DNA of 64,000 nucleotides from an uncultured Methanobacterium sp. (GCF_963666025.1 NZ_OY762552.1:744001-808000); one strand, 5' to 3'; shown: positions 38,519 through 48,042, counted from the first letter of the stretch. Made by a program: numbers and translations. The notes: generated by a model from the letters alone, not told the origin.

Positions 38519-40129
38519 TCATATCTGGAGTGCTTCTGACTTTAATTTTTTGATATCCCCGCTTGTACTGTATTGATACAGATTTACAAAAGTTAAAGAT
38601 GAGTCTTCACCTTTTGGAGGTATAATGGCTACAAAGGTCATGGTGCACTTATTTAGATCAATCCATGTTCCAGAATTTACATAGACCTGTTTTTCCTGTT
38701 TTTCATTGAAAGAGGTTATAACCCGTGCTTCATGAGAATGTCCAAATATAACAATTTTTTTATCTGAATCAGGATTTTTGAAAAACTGTACATGTGATTG
38801 ATCATCCAGATGACTTGCAAATGCTCCCTTAAGAACTGCTTCGTCGGTTGGAATTTTAACCGGCACTAAATTTTTATCTTGCCGTTCATCCCAGGTTTCA
38901 ACAATCCCTTTATACAGGTTTACATCAATGTAATCATCTTCTGAGTTCTGGTAGGGCAAGACGTCTTTTATGGCGTAACAGTCAGTGAATCCATCTATTT
39001 GTGTGTTTATGACTTTTTCATCCATCCCCTGGTTTACCGGGAAATCAGTGATAAGGCCTTTCCAAACATTCCAGTAAAGAAAGTAAAAAAATTGAACATC
39101 TCCCAGTTCATTTTTATTAACCGGAGGAAATGTAACATCCAGTTTTGGGCGGCCCTGTATAACTGAGCTGGTTGCCATCCGGGTGAAGAAGTATCCAGGA
39201 GGTAGTATGGTATCGGTTTGGGTTAAAGACCGGTTGGAATAATCCGGGGCACAGTAAAAATTGTATCTATGTCCGTGTTCAATGATAGCTTCCGGAAAAT
39301 CAGACGGAATATATGCTCCCAGACCCCTTACATCGCGAGCTTCAGATATTCCGGGTAAAATGCTTTGAATATCCTCGGAATTAATTAATAAATCATGATT
39401 TCCAGGGACATAAGTCAGTTTTACCTTACCCTCGTTTATTATATTGTTAAAGGCATCCATCACTGATTTATTGTTAGATGCTACTGCCTTGGTGAAATCC
39501 CGCTGCGTTTTCCCATTGAATGTGTCCAGATGCATGGGGATGAACCATTCATCAATCAAGTCACCGGCTATAACCAGTTCCTTTACATTAGGGGAATTTT
39601 TAACCTGTTCCAGGAAATTAACCAGTGCTTCCCTGTTCTTGGTGAGTTCTGCATAGTTATCATTTGCACCTAAGTGCAGGTCACTTATGCATAGAATCAA
39701 GTTTCTTTCATTGTTTAAATCTGGAATGCCCTCTAATTCCAGGTTAAATGAATAATCAACAGCAAAATAATTAACAAATTCGTCATTCAGAGAGGTTCCA
39801 TTTACTGATTTTACTTTGCACGTTACAGAAAGTTTATACTCTTCACCTTCAGAAATTGCCTCATATTTATTAATATAAAGAATAGATGGGGAGTTCTCAT
39901 CAACATTTATTTTAACATCCACATTATCTTCTGTTCCATCCGGTTTAACTTTGTAAAGTTTTATTCCATCTGGAACCGTGCTCATATCCAGTTCTTCACC
40001 GAATATTATGCTTATACGACCTGATGTGTCAATTATCGATGGATCTTCTGTTTTATCCGAGAAAGGAATGTTTGTTTTAACCTTTAATGTTTTACCAATT
40101 TGTTCAGGGTTCAAAGGAGAAACCTCCAT
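38519..40129 (-). CDS. Metallophosphoesterase with N-terminal Ig-like domain
   Basis: About 536 residues. An N-terminal Ig-like (SbsA/Big_5-type) domain (IDTSGRISIIFGEELDMSTVPDGIKLYKV) is followed by a calcineurin-like domain: CISDLHLGAND, VIAGDLIDEW, YVPGNHD, EHGHRYN and FGHSHEAR, close to the UDP-diacylglucosamine hydrolase group. No signal peptide is visible. ATG 40129 itself overlaps a GGAGG; TTG 40114 is eight bases after that and may be the true start. Confidence 0.8.
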   Translation of the reverse strand: MEVSPLNPEQIGKTLKVKTNIPFSDKTEDPSIIDTSGRISIIFGEELDMSTVPDGIKLYKVKPDGTEDNVDVKINVDENSPSILYINKYEAISEGEEYKLSVTCKVKSVNGTSLNDEFVNYFAVDYSFNLELEGIPDLNNERNLILCISDLHLGANDNYAELTKNREALVNFLEQVKNSPNVKELVIAGDLIDEWFIPMHLDTFNGKTQRDFTKAVASNNKSVMDAFNNIINEGKVKLTYVPGNHDLLINSEDIQSILPGISEARDVRGLGAYIPSDFPEAIIEHGHRYNFYCAPDYSNRSLTQTDTILPPGYFFTRMATSSVIQGRPKLDVTFPPVNKNELGDVQFFYFLYWNVWKGLITDFPVNQGMDEKVINTQIDGFTDCYAIKDVLPYQNSEDDYIDVNLYKGIVETWDERQDKNLVPVKIPTDEAVLKGAFASHLDDQSHVQFFKNPDSDKKIVIFGHSHEARVITSFNEKQEKQVYVNSGTWIDLNKCTMTFVAIIPPKGEDSSLTFVNLYQYSTSGDIKKLKSEALQI

Positions 40130-40453
40130 TTACAAATATAGATAATTTAGGTAGATTAGGGATTTTTTTTTATTAATATGATAACTGGATTATTTAACTT
40201 AATGGATATTTAGATTTGAGGATGCACAGGCATTAAGTGCCCTAAACCTTTTTTAAAACAAAAAATTATCTTAAAATGAGTTTATATATTAATAACACAG
40301 AAACAATAACTGGTGAAGACAACCGCTCTGACATTCGAACACTTGGAAAGAAAAAATAAGTAGAGCATGATTGGCATGCTTACAACCTACCAACATTATT
40401 TACTCTTATCTTTAAATATAAAATTTCAATATTTTATCTTATTACTATTTTAT
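40130..40453. other. Intergenic region, no gene seen
   Basis: 324 AT-rich bases between two minus-strand genes. No strong hairpin or repeat was found. TTTATATATTAA at about 40280 is TATA-like. The border between the glutathione/phosphoesterase block and the accessory island lies here. Confidence 0.4.
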
Positions 40454-41353
40454 TTATTCGATTGTTGCATGTGCGAAGTATAAAAGTTCACAAACATTCC
40501 TGTTTTCATTTTTACCATGGAAATACAGTTTTTTATAATCAACACTAGTTACATTTTGTATATTTGAGAATCCAAAAGTACTTAGGAATTCTTCAAACTC
40601 ACCATCTTTGATTCCGAATTGGAGTGGTTCTCCTTGTTGTATTGCAAAGTTTCTGATATCTTGTGCAATCTTCAGTTTATCGGTTCCATCAACTACAGAT
40701 TCAGGGAAATAATCAAAAATCACTGCACTGCCTTTGCCAGAATTCTCTGCGATAAAAGAAAGCGTTTCAGCGACTGATTTAGGGGGAATGTACATGAGTA
40801 GTCCTTCCATTATGAAAAGAGTCTTCAATGATGGATTATATCCTTTAGAAAATAGTTTTTCACTGAATGTTTCCTTTTCAAAATCAACAGGCACAAATAC
40901 AACATGCTCAGGGATAGAATCAAAGATTTCCTTGATTTTCTCCATTTTAAAACTCTGAGTACCTGGGTGATCCACTTCAAATACTTTAACTTTTTCTTTC
41001 AGTTCTTCGATTCTATAAGCTCGAGTATCATATCCTGCCCCAAATATAACCAACTGTTCAAGCCCATTTACAATCAATTTTTTTACAAAATCATCAAAAT
41101 ACCTAACTCTAGCTACAATTGAACCCGAGTTATTTTCGACTGTTGTATTTGCCTCATTCCGATGTTTAGCAGCGTATTCCAATATTTTAGGATTTATAAA
41201 ATGGATAGCATATGGATCATAACAGATACGTTCATCTTCAGGTTTAGATGATTCATAAGCCCTAAGCATTGCAATCCCTTCAGCCATTTTAGCTGGCCCT
41301 TTCCTATCTGCATAAATTTTGGTTTCATCTTGCTTATACTCACTTTCTACCAT
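40454..41353 (-). CDS. SAM-dependent methyltransferase, LCMT/PPM1-like
   Basis: 299 residues. Family motifs: ARVRYFDDFVKKLIVNGLEQLVIFGAGYDTRAYRI (SAM site), VFEVDHPGTQSFK, VPVDFEKETFSEKL, and LFIMEGLLMYIPP. Members methylate carboxyl or hydroxyl groups of natural products or proteins; substrate unknown. Start ATG 41351-41353 has GGAG nine bases upstream, which leaves the TetR-type operator outside the coding region. Confidence 0.82.
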   Translation of the reverse strand: MVESEYKQDETKIYADRKGPAKMAEGIAMLRAYESSKPEDERICYDPYAIHFINPKILEYAAKHRNEANTTVENNSGSIVARVRYFDDFVKKLIVNGLEQLVIFGAGYDTRAYRIEELKEKVKVFEVDHPGTQSFKMEKIKEIFDSIPEHVVFVPVDFEKETFSEKLFSKGYNPSLKTLFIMEGLLMYIPPKSVAETLSFIAENSGKGSAVIFDYFPESVVDGTDKLKIAQDIRNFAIQQGEPLQFGIKDGEFEEFLSTFGFSNIQNVTSVDYKKLYFHGKNENRNVCELLYFAHATIE

Positions 41354-41367
41354 AATTTTCAACTCCT

Positions 41368-41420
41368 TTAATGACATCGTGTTATTAATGACACTATGTT
41401 ATTAATGACATTGTGACATT
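41368..41420 (-). promoter_or_regulatory. Tandem operator upstream of the methyltransferase
   Basis: TGTTATTAATGACA occurs at 41380-41393 and 41397-41410, a 17-base period, with partial copies on both sides (TTTAATGACA at 41368, TGTGACAT at 41413). A TATA-like CTTTAAATAG on the minus strand lies at about 41425-41434, so the copies cover the transcript start. Probably bound by the TetR protein encoded next to it. Confidence 0.6.
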
Positions 41421-41584
41421 GGCTATTTAAAGTCTTTGGTTAAATAAAAAAATGTTAAAATACTAAAAATAACATGAAACAAATTTAAAAAGAATTGAAT
41501 CAGTTATTAAAATGTTTTAAATTATATAATGGCTTAAAAAAATAATTTATGTGTAATAAACATTGATTATTTATCTGTTTGCTA

Positions 41585-42373
41585 TTATTTTTGCTTAGTG
41601 CCTATTATACTATCAATAAAATCATTGACATCTACTAAAAATTTATTGTGATTGATTCCTTGAATTATCAGTAAATCTTTAAGGTCGTTGGGCATATTAT
41701 CAATGTTAGTTGTGATCAATGTCAATAAAACAGTTATTTCAACAGAATTCACATCAGGTTTTATTGTGCCGTCTTTTTTTCCCTGTTTTATTGAGCTACA
41801 AAATATATACAGCATTTCATGGCGTAAAATGGTAATTTCATTTAAATATTCACTGACTGTAAATTTTGGTGTCAGAATGCCAGGAGTAACATTACCATTA
41901 CTATGCTCTAACTTTTTTATATACAATTCTTCAAATCTCTTTTTATACTCATCATAGAGCTTACTGTTGGCAAAGGCTTCTATTTTATATTCTGCAGGTT
42001 CAATATTTGCTAGATCAAACCTTCCAGACAGTAAATAATTGTAAGCTTGAAGATAATCAGAATATTCTTTTGCAAATTCGTAATATGCATTTCTAAATGC
42101 TGCAAGTTTTTTAAAACCAGTTTTTACTTTCTTAACTTCTTCTTTGATCATTTTATTCCGGATTCGAATTCCACGAAGAACAATAGCAAAAAATAATTCT
42201 TCCTTGTTCTCAAAATATAGATAAATTGTAGATCTACTAAACTTCACTTCTTTAGATATATCCTTCAAAGAAACATTTTCATAACCTTTAGAGAAGAATA
42301 GCTTTTCAGCTGCATTTAATATATCTCTTCTTCGCTTTTCTTTTTCCAGTTCACTTCTAGCTACGAGAGACAT
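41585..42373 (-). CDS. TetR-family transcriptional regulator
   Basis: 262 residues. The N-terminal HTH is complete: RRDILNAAEKLFFSKGYENVSLKDISKEVKFSRSTIYLYFENKEELF. The long helical ligand domain (about 200 residues) is larger than average. GGTGGAT precedes the ATG. Upstream of the methyltransferase in the same direction, whose promoter has direct repeats suited to a TetR protein. Confidence 0.9.
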   Translation of the reverse strand: MSLVARSELEKEKRRRDILNAAEKLFFSKGYENVSLKDISKEVKFSRSTIYLYFENKEELFFAIVLRGIRIRNKMIKEEVKKVKTGFKKLAAFRNAYYEFAKEYSDYLQAYNYLLSGRFDLANIEPAEYKIEAFANSKLYDEYKKRFEELYIKKLEHSNGNVTPGILTPKFTVSEYLNEITILRHEMLYIFCSSIKQGKKDGTIKPDVNSVEITVLLTLITTNIDNMPNDLKDLLIIQGINHNKFLVDVNDFIDSIIGTKQK

Positions 42374-42520
42374 TATCTTTATCCACCTACACTCTACAAT
42401 CTTTATAATAATGTAATTCCTTTTAGTAAATAACTTTTAGCAAAAATAATTTAGTTCCACCAACACAGTTAAACACACTTTTCAATTAAATACTCAAAGA
42501 AAAGAGTCATAAAAAGACAG

Positions 42521-42600
42521 AATAAAAGGTAATTTGATATTGTTTCTAAGATGAAAAAAGAGTTAAAAGACTCAATGGTGAGTTCTAAGGGTATTTTTTT
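42521..42600 (+). repeat. Decayed recombinase-tail fragment, copy G
   Basis: GATGAAAAAAGAGTTAAAAG at about 42550 translates as MKKELK, followed by DSMVSSK, and is preceded by an AGAATAA-AGG-TTTGATAT segment, as in copies B and E. Only the last part of the repeat remains. Followed by a T run. Confidence 0.6.
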
Positions 42601-42659
42601 GATCAATTTATAATTCCAGTATTTAACTAATTGGAATTTAATTGATCATTTTATGTTCC

Positions 42660-43439
42660 TTACTTGTAACCAATAAAGAACAGCCTTTTAAATTGAAACA
42701 GTACATTTCCATCATTTTGAGCAGGATATTCCCTGGTAATTTCCTTTAAAACATCTTTTTCAAACTCAAGCTTTTCTTCCCGGGTATCCAGGATGTCCAG
42801 AAACTTTCTCATTCCTGTGCTTTTAAGCATTTCAACAATACTCTGGTGAGACTGCATTATATGGAAGTAGGAGGTCTCCCACATGTTGATGGATTTTACC
42901 TCATCTGACAGGATACTGTAGTAGTAATCGCTGGAGTGAAATGTAAAAGCATCACTGGCCCCGCGGGTTAGTTCTTTCCATCTTCCAGCTAATGAAACAC
43001 TTTCTATTGCCTGGCTTGCTGGCATGTTGTGGTACATTGGAACCTGCACCGCCAGAGCACCACCCGTTACCAGCATTCCAACCAGGTCTGATATTAATTT
43101 TTCCTGGTCCGGGATCCACTGGATAGTGGCATTTGAGAATATTATATCATATTTTTCTTCAGTTTCCATTTTAGTGGCATCTTCAATTCTCCATTTGATA
43201 TCCGGATAATTTTTCTTTGCTGATTCTATCATGGAAGCTGAACTATCTATTCCAACTAGTTCACTTTCCGGCCATCTGCTGGAAAGGACATTGGTACTGT
43301 TTCCAGGCCCACAACCAACATCCATTATTTTACCAGGATTTTCAATATTTATTCGTGCTGCAAGATCTTTTGCAGGTTGAGTTCGTTCCTCATTGAACTT
43401 CAAATAGAGTTCAGGGTTCCAATCGCTACTATTTCCCAT
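42660..43439 (-). CDS. Trans-aconitate 2-methyltransferase-like protein
   Basis: 259 residues. Class I methyltransferase: MDVGCGPGNSTNVLSSRWPESELVGIDSSASMIESAKK, then DIIFSNATIQWIPDQEKLI and GGALAVQVPM. These are Tam-family signatures. The ATG at 43437-43439 has GGAG nine bases upstream; the frame opens five codons earlier. A second methyltransferase in the island, unrelated to the first. Confidence 0.85.
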   Translation of the reverse strand: MGNSSDWNPELYLKFNEERTQPAKDLAARINIENPGKIMDVGCGPGNSTNVLSSRWPESELVGIDSSASMIESAKKNYPDIKWRIEDATKMETEEKYDIIFSNATIQWIPDQEKLISDLVGMLVTGGALAVQVPMYHNMPASQAIESVSLAGRWKELTRGASDAFTFHSSDYYYSILSDEVKSINMWETSYFHIMQSHQSIVEMLKSTGMRKFLDILDTREEKLEFEKDVLKEITREYPAQNDGNVLFQFKRLFFIGYK

Positions 43440-43545
43440 ACTATGATTCTCCATAACATATTAAACTTATTAGTTTTATCTAACTAACTATTATATAAAG
43501 TCATGGTCAATATCCTATTTGAGTGAGTTAAGACCGGTTTGGGCG

Positions 43546-43760
43546 GCATAAAATGTAGCCGACCAGATGAGTTGGAGAAAAGTTTACCTTAGTATATTGA
43601 ATACTTTAATCGTGAAAAGTTGTTAATTTAAAAAGTTCCCCTGTGAATTTTTCTCGGGAGAGATCAGGAAACTGCAAAAACAAAATAATAGGACGGGTGA
43701 TACTGCTTAAAGATAAAAAAGTATTTTAAGGAGTTATAGTGGAAAATAAGCTTATTTTTG
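43546..43760 (+). repeat. Decayed recombinase-tail fragment, copy A
   Basis: One frame reads ADQMSWRKVYLSILNTL, matching ADPDDLREGYLRYIDQL of copy C. It continues with AAAAGTTCCCCTGTGAATTT, the SPVNF segment, and GAAACTGCAAAAACAAAATAA. Several frame breaks. Confidence 0.7.
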
Positions 43761-43855
43761 ATTGATTACATCATCAATTCTATATTACAAAAGCAATGTG
43801 TTAAAAAAATAATTAAAGATTAAAAAAACATCAATTAAAAAGATTAAAAAACAGA

Positions 43856-44260
43856 TCAGAGTGAGAACTCTTTAGGAGGTTCACCTGAAAAATCGGCAAT
43901 TGTTGCTTTTGCATCCTCAAGATAGAATATCTTGAATATAGGATTATCTGCAGTTTGATAGAGTGATTTTACCAGTTGGCTACTGTCAATTATTGCCTTT
44001 TTAATTTCTATATCCTCAGAAAATACAACTTTACCACTGAGCCTTATCCATCTAAAATCTGGACTGGAAGTCGTGATTTCAATATATGGGAATTTCTGGA
44101 ACTGTTTATAAACATCTTTCTGGTTGTTGGTACAGAAATAGAGTTTTCCGCCATTTTCAAGCATGAACTGGAATGGTCGGACTTTTGGTTTACCATCTAA
44201 ACCAATGGTTGCAACGTAGGTTACTGGGTTTTCACGTAAAAATTTCACTACTTCATTCAT
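43856..44260 (-). CDS. Pyridoxamine 5'-phosphate oxidase-family flavoprotein
   Basis: 134 residues. Split-barrel FMN-binding fold: VTYVATIGLDGKPKVRPFQFMLENGGKLYFCTNNQKDVYKQFQKFPYIEI. Probably an FMN- or F420-dependent reductase of unknown substrate. Start ATG 44260 has GGAGG eight bases upstream and removes a 29-codon extension. Divergent from hxlR, which likely controls it. Confidence 0.83.
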   Translation of the reverse strand: MNEVVKFLRENPVTYVATIGLDGKPKVRPFQFMLENGGKLYFCTNNQKDVYKQFQKFPYIEITTSSPDFRWIRLSGKVVFSEDIEIKKAIIDSSQLVKSLYQTADNPIFKIFYLEDAKATIADFSGEPPKEFSL

Positions 44261-44299
44261 AACTGTGTATCCTCCATTAATAGTTAAAGTAACTGTATA

Positions 44300-44370
44300 A
44301 TGTAAAGTATATATAGGACTTGTATCTAAGGGTAAAGCAAGTATCAACTGGTAAAGTTGGTATTATAACC
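44300..44370. promoter_or_regulatory. Divergent promoter and candidate HxlR site
   Basis: CAACT-GGTAA-AGTTG (44345-44359) is a 5-5-5 dyad, and GTAAAG occurs four times in this stretch. TATA-like sequences face both ways (TATATATA at about 44308 for the flavoprotein, TATTATAA at about 44361 for hxlR). HxlR regulators commonly control a divergent oxidoreductase. Confidence 0.45.
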
Positions 44371-44398
44371 TAGTTTCAAGATAATCTAACGTGATAAA

Positions 44399-44740
44399 AT
44401 GAGTGAATTAAAATATCCAGATGGTTTTGAAGAGATAGCATGCCCGGTAGAGAAAACAATACTGTTGATCGGGAATAAATGGACTCTGCTAATTGTTAGA
44501 GAATTGGTAATGGCTAAAGGGCCTTTAAGATATAACGAAATAGCAAAAGCTTTGCCCAAGATCAGTTCAAGGACCCTATCCTCTAAATTAAAAAATATGG
44601 TTAATTATGGAATAATTGAAAAAAATATCATTGATGATTCACCCATTAAAGTGGAATATTCTCTAACGGAAAAAGGTAGGCAATTACATAAAGTAACTCG
44701 TCCCATGGCCGAATGGAGTGAAGAGTGGCATACTTTCTGA
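44399..44740 (+). CDS. HxlR-family transcriptional regulator
   Basis: 113 residues. Winged helix with CPVEKTILLIGNKWTLLIVRELVMAKGPLRYNEIAKALPKISSRTLSSKLKNM. Cys15 occupies the conserved N-terminal redox or electrophile-sensing position of the family. Probably senses quinone, aldehyde or oxidant and regulates the flavoprotein gene opposite. Confidence 0.9.
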   Translation: MSELKYPDGFEEIACPVEKTILLIGNKWTLLIVRELVMAKGPLRYNEIAKALPKISSRTLSSKLKNMVNYGIIEKNIIDDSPIKVEYSLTEKGRQLHKVTRPMAEWSEEWHTF

Positions 44741-44816
44741 ATTTTTAATTATTGATACTTAAACAGTTATGTTGCTGTATAGGGTTGGTATGTACATAAT
44801 TCCAATCCTATGATAA

Positions 44817-44950
44817 CCGACAGGACCCGTCTAAAGTACTTAACAATCCGGATCCCATGAAGTTATAGTAAATTACAGTCTAAATTTGAGATGAAGAAGG
44901 ATTTAAAAAAGTTGAGAGTGGCGTTTAAGGATTACTTTTCAATATAAAAA
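44817..44950 (+). repeat. Decayed recombinase-tail fragment, copy H
   Basis: One frame from about 44818 reads with a single stop and ends FEMKKDLKKLRVAFKDYFSI, matching the MKKELKELKGEL end of copy C. The middle is deleted. This gap (44741-45159) otherwise shows a TATA-like TTTAAATATTTAAA near 45052. Confidence 0.6.
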
Positions 44951-45159
44951 TTCATAGGACTTATAATAGTTTCAATTCTCTTTTTTAATTCAAACGACTT
45001 AAATTTTCAATTTTAACCCAAACACTTATATTTTCAAGTAAAAAGTAAAAGTTTAAATATTTAAAGTTTTGTATCAATTACTGTACACTAGTTGAAGGCC
45101 AATTATCATGGCTCTTAGCCCCTCAATACAGCATGTTTTAAAAAAAATCAGGACAAGGA

Positions 45160-46182
45160 GTGGATGAAATTAAATTTAAATTTATAATTATTTTAATGGC
45201 TTCTTTTTTAGTGACTAGTAGTTTAGGATTTGCATTTTCAATAAATGATAATCAACAAAATTCCATTAAAGTTTCTAATCAACCTGAATTTACAATCAAT
45301 GAAATAACAGATGCCGCTTCAAGAGTGAAAACTTACACTGAAAATAATCACAAATTACCTAATTACGTGCAGATTTCATCCAGACAGGTTTCCATGCCTG
45401 ATTTTCTAAGACTAATGGCTGTATGTACCAAGAGAATCAACAGCGGCTCCGCATCTAAGATTGTTTCTAAACATATCAATTCTCCCAATAGTCCTTCTGA
45501 GAACTTGAAAAATGGGAATATTTACAGATCGGAATACATTGACATGGCCCAACGGATTGAATCCTTTTCTGATGGAAATAATATGGCACCAAATTATGTA
45601 AAATCCTCAATTGGAAATATAAGATTCGAAAACTCTGTTTATATTTATTCTAAAGTCTTAAACTATTATAAAGAACATAAAACACTCCCCAATTATGTTT
45701 CTGTTAGTAAATGGAATACTAATCAAGACCCCACTTTATTACCCTACTTAAAACCCAGTTTAAACTGCCAATCAGATGATAATTCAATAATTTCGTTATC
45801 TAGAAATGTGGCTTCCGGTTCAGATTATGATAAAGCAACTAAAGTTTTTAATTGGGTTAGAGATAAAATCAGTTACTCTTTTTATTACAACACTAAACAT
45901 GGTGCTTTAGGGACACTCAATCAAAGAAAAGGTAATTGTTGTGACCAAACTCACCTTCTGATTGCTCTTTGTCGAGCCACAGGATTACCAGCTAAATATG
46001 TCAATGGAGAATGCACATTTAAAAGTGGTAATAGGTATGGGCATGTCTGGGCCCATGTTTACGTGAGTAATAAATGGTATACTGCGGATGCTATAAGTTC
46101 CAGTAATTCTTTTGGTGTGATAAACAACTGGAATACTGCTACTGCATCAATTAATGGTTATTATAGGGAATTACCATTTTAA
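45160..46182 (+). CDS. Predicted pseudomurein endoisopeptidase: signal peptide, two wall-binding repeats, transglutaminase domain
   Basis: About 340 residues. A signal sequence (FIIILMASFLVTSSLGFAF) is followed by two pseudomurein-binding-like repeats (EITDAASRVKTYTENNHKLPNYVQI, and YIDMAQRIESFSDGNNMAPNYVKS) and a third LPNYV unit. The C-terminal papain-like domain carries Cys in QRKGNCCDQTHLL (about residue 259), His in GHVWAHVYV and Asp in WYTADA, as in phage PeiW and PeiP lysins. Expected to cut the Ala-Lys isopeptide bond of pseudomurein. The start is uncertain: GTG 45160 overlaps the GGAG; ATG 45196 is a fallback. Confidence 0.82.
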   Translation: MDEIKFKFIIILMASFLVTSSLGFAFSINDNQQNSIKVSNQPEFTINEITDAASRVKTYTENNHKLPNYVQISSRQVSMPDFLRLMAVCTKRINSGSASKIVSKHINSPNSPSENLKNGNIYRSEYIDMAQRIESFSDGNNMAPNYVKSSIGNIRFENSVYIYSKVLNYYKEHKTLPNYVSVSKWNTNQDPTLLPYLKPSLNCQSDDNSIISLSRNVASGSDYDKATKVFNWVRDKISYSFYYNTKHGALGTLNQRKGNCCDQTHLLIALCRATGLPAKYVNGECTFKSGNRYGHVWAHVYVSNKWYTADAISSSNSFGVINNWNTATASINGYYRELPF

Positions 46183-46286
46183 TTTCTTATTTCACTTTTT
46201 AGACATCTGTAAGAAAAAAATAAAAATGGAATAAATGGGTCACTTCATTCAATTCTGGCATTTAAAAAAAGAAAAAAGCTGGTTAA

Positions 46287-47012
46287 TCATTGGAAGTTGC
46301 TTGCTAATTTTGTGCCGAAGTAATTACCATAATTGTTATTTTTTGCACCTGTTTCATTTACTACTTCTTCAACACTTAGTAGATTTGGAAATCCGCTGTT
46401 AAATCCATTTCTCCATCCGTAATATTTGATTTTATATGTTCCCCCAACTTTTAGCTTGTTAAAAATATCTCTTGTATTAAATTTACCAAACAAGAAATTC
46501 TCCATATTAAAGAAACCTTCATTTTCAGTTGTGATGAGTAATAATTGGTCTGCATTGCTTATTGTCATCATGCCACCATTATCGGGAACTATTCCAGGTC
46601 GGGGTTCCCATCCTAAAACTGTGATTGTTTTTTCTTGTATTGATGGCACCTCATAGGAATAGAACCAGTATACACAACCAATTGGGTACACTACTAAGGC
46701 TGCTACAACAAAAACAAAAGCAAATACTAGAATCTTTGATCCCCAGTCAGTTGATCCCCTGCGATTTGATCTTTTGTGATGAGATTCTTTCTGATGGACT
46801 TCTTTTTGATGAGCTTCCTTGTGATGTGATCCTTTAGGATGGGCGTCTTTAGGATGGGATTCATCCAGATGGGATTCATTTTGATGTGGTTCCTTGTGAT
46901 TCGATTTTTTCGATATTACTATCACAGAAATTAAGGCAATAATTAAAGGGATAACCACATACATGCCTATCTGTATGAAAAATCCTTCTATCCAGTTTGG
47001 TGCTGCAAACAT
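46287..47012 (-). CDS. Membrane protein with nine His-led pentad repeats
   Basis: 241 residues. Two membrane helices (about 12-34 and 93-116) enclose a hydrophilic stretch at 38-82 made of nearly perfect five-residue repeats starting with His (HQNES, HLDES, HPKDA, HPKGS, HHKEA, HQKEV, HQKES, HHKRS). The C-terminal domain (about 120 residues) is soluble, with KTITVLGWEPRPG and LKVGGTYKIKYYGWRNG. The His array probably binds metal or protons. No family recognised. GGAGAATAAA precedes the ATG. Confidence 0.72.
   Translation of the reverse strand: MFAAPNWIEGFFIQIGMYVVIPLIIALISVIVISKKSNHKEPHQNESHLDESHPKDAHPKGSHHKEAHQKEVHQKESHHKRSNRRGSTDWGSKILVFAFVFVVAALVVYPIGCVYWFYSYEVPSIQEKTITVLGWEPRPGIVPDNGGMMTISNADQLLLITTENEGFFNMENFLFGKFNTRDIFNKLKVGGTYKIKYYGWRNGFNSGFPNLLSVEEVVNETGAKNNNYGNYFGTKLASNFQ
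46767..46901 (-). repeat. 15-bp minisatellite coding the His pentads
   Basis: Nine in-frame units of 15 bases inside the gene 46287-47012. On the plus strand the motif is a GATG(G/T)G- or GATGAG-like core repeated at 15-base intervals. Confidence 0.75.
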
Positions 47013-47245
47013 TTTATTCTCCTTCCATTTCTCATGATTAAATGACTAATACTACGTTAAATATTTAACGCGATTAAATTAGCCCATATCTTACCCAAAA
47101 ATTTAATGAATTTATTTCCATTCAAAAATCCATTCGGATTATCACTTATTTATGCCTATATCCAAATCTCCATCCACATTATATCCATCATAAGTCATAG
47201 AACCCTATAATGAACTTCTCCAATCATCGCAAATAGTTGCTTCAA

Positions 47246-47690
47246 AGTTATATTTATTACTTTCTATTCGTATTTTATCATATCAGGAAGTCCTCTGAAT
47301 AACAGATGCTTCAACTGGGAACCCAAAGAGGATGGTTTCAATAAACGAGGATTGTTTTCAACAAAGCAGCCATCTGTATGTTAAGCAAGTTCTTCAGCAC
47401 CCCACCAATAAATGGAGGAAACTACAAGGAAATAAGAGAACATGTATCAAGGCATGAGATTAAATGTAGGGTTCCGGACGCATACGTCCTAGCCCGCCAT
47501 TATGACTTGAGAAAAAGTTAGCTGAGGCATATGTCGATTGATTAAATGTTAAAAGTTCACCAGTGAATTTCTCCAGGGATGTGATAATGGAACTGCAAAG
47601 AAGAATAATAGACTTTGTGATACAGTCGCGGAGATGAATAAAAAATTAAAATATTGAAAAGTGAGCTTGAGGATTTTTTCGATTTATAAG
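47246..47690 (+). repeat. Decayed recombinase-tail fragment, copy B (longest)
   Basis: One frame reads ITDASTGNPKRMVSINEDCF (about 47300-47360), resembling the beta-hairpin of tyrosine recombinases. After a frameshift NYKEIREHVSRHEIK and VPDAYVLARHYDLRKS follow (to about 47520), then SPVNFSRDVIMELQRRIIDF and a KKLK-type end. The first 45 bases (47246-47290) closely match 54308-54352 in copy F. It occupies most of the 775-base gap 47013-47787. Confidence 0.7.
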
Positions 47691-47787
47691 ATTAATAAAT
47701 TAAGTTTTTATATTACTTCCAATCAATCTAGTTTTGATCTTTATTGGATTATGAAGATATTTGAAAAAATAATTAAAAATTAGTAAA

Positions 47788-48042
47788 ATGGTTAAAATGG
47801 AAAAAGGATCACCCAAAAATATCATTATTATAGGCATTATCTTTATGGTTGTTGCTGTTGCGAACAATTACATAATGTTTGAGGGTTTATGCGCATTTCT
47901 TATTGTTTTAGGCATATTTGAGAGTAAAAAATATAATAACAATAAACTCCTTTTATCAATAGCAATTTTAATTTTATCAATCTCCTTAATATTAACTTAC
48001 TTTCAGCTGTCATCACCTTCATTCTGGAAATGTGTTTTTTAG
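47788..48042 (+). CDS. Small hydrophobic protein, possibly 5' half of a split gene
   Basis: 84 residues with three hydrophobic segments (IIIIGIIFMVVAVANNYIMF, LCAFLIVLGIF, LLLSIAILILSISLILTYF). It ends in an A-run/T-run context. Removing one A near 48028-48030 would join it to the next frame as SPSFWNVFFSYLVAV, giving a five-helix protein of about 150 residues. No family recognised. Confidence 0.5.
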   Translation: MVKMEKGSPKNIIIIGIIFMVVAVANNYIMFEGLCAFLIVLGIFESKKYNNNKLLLSIAILILSISLILTYFQLSSPSFWKCVF

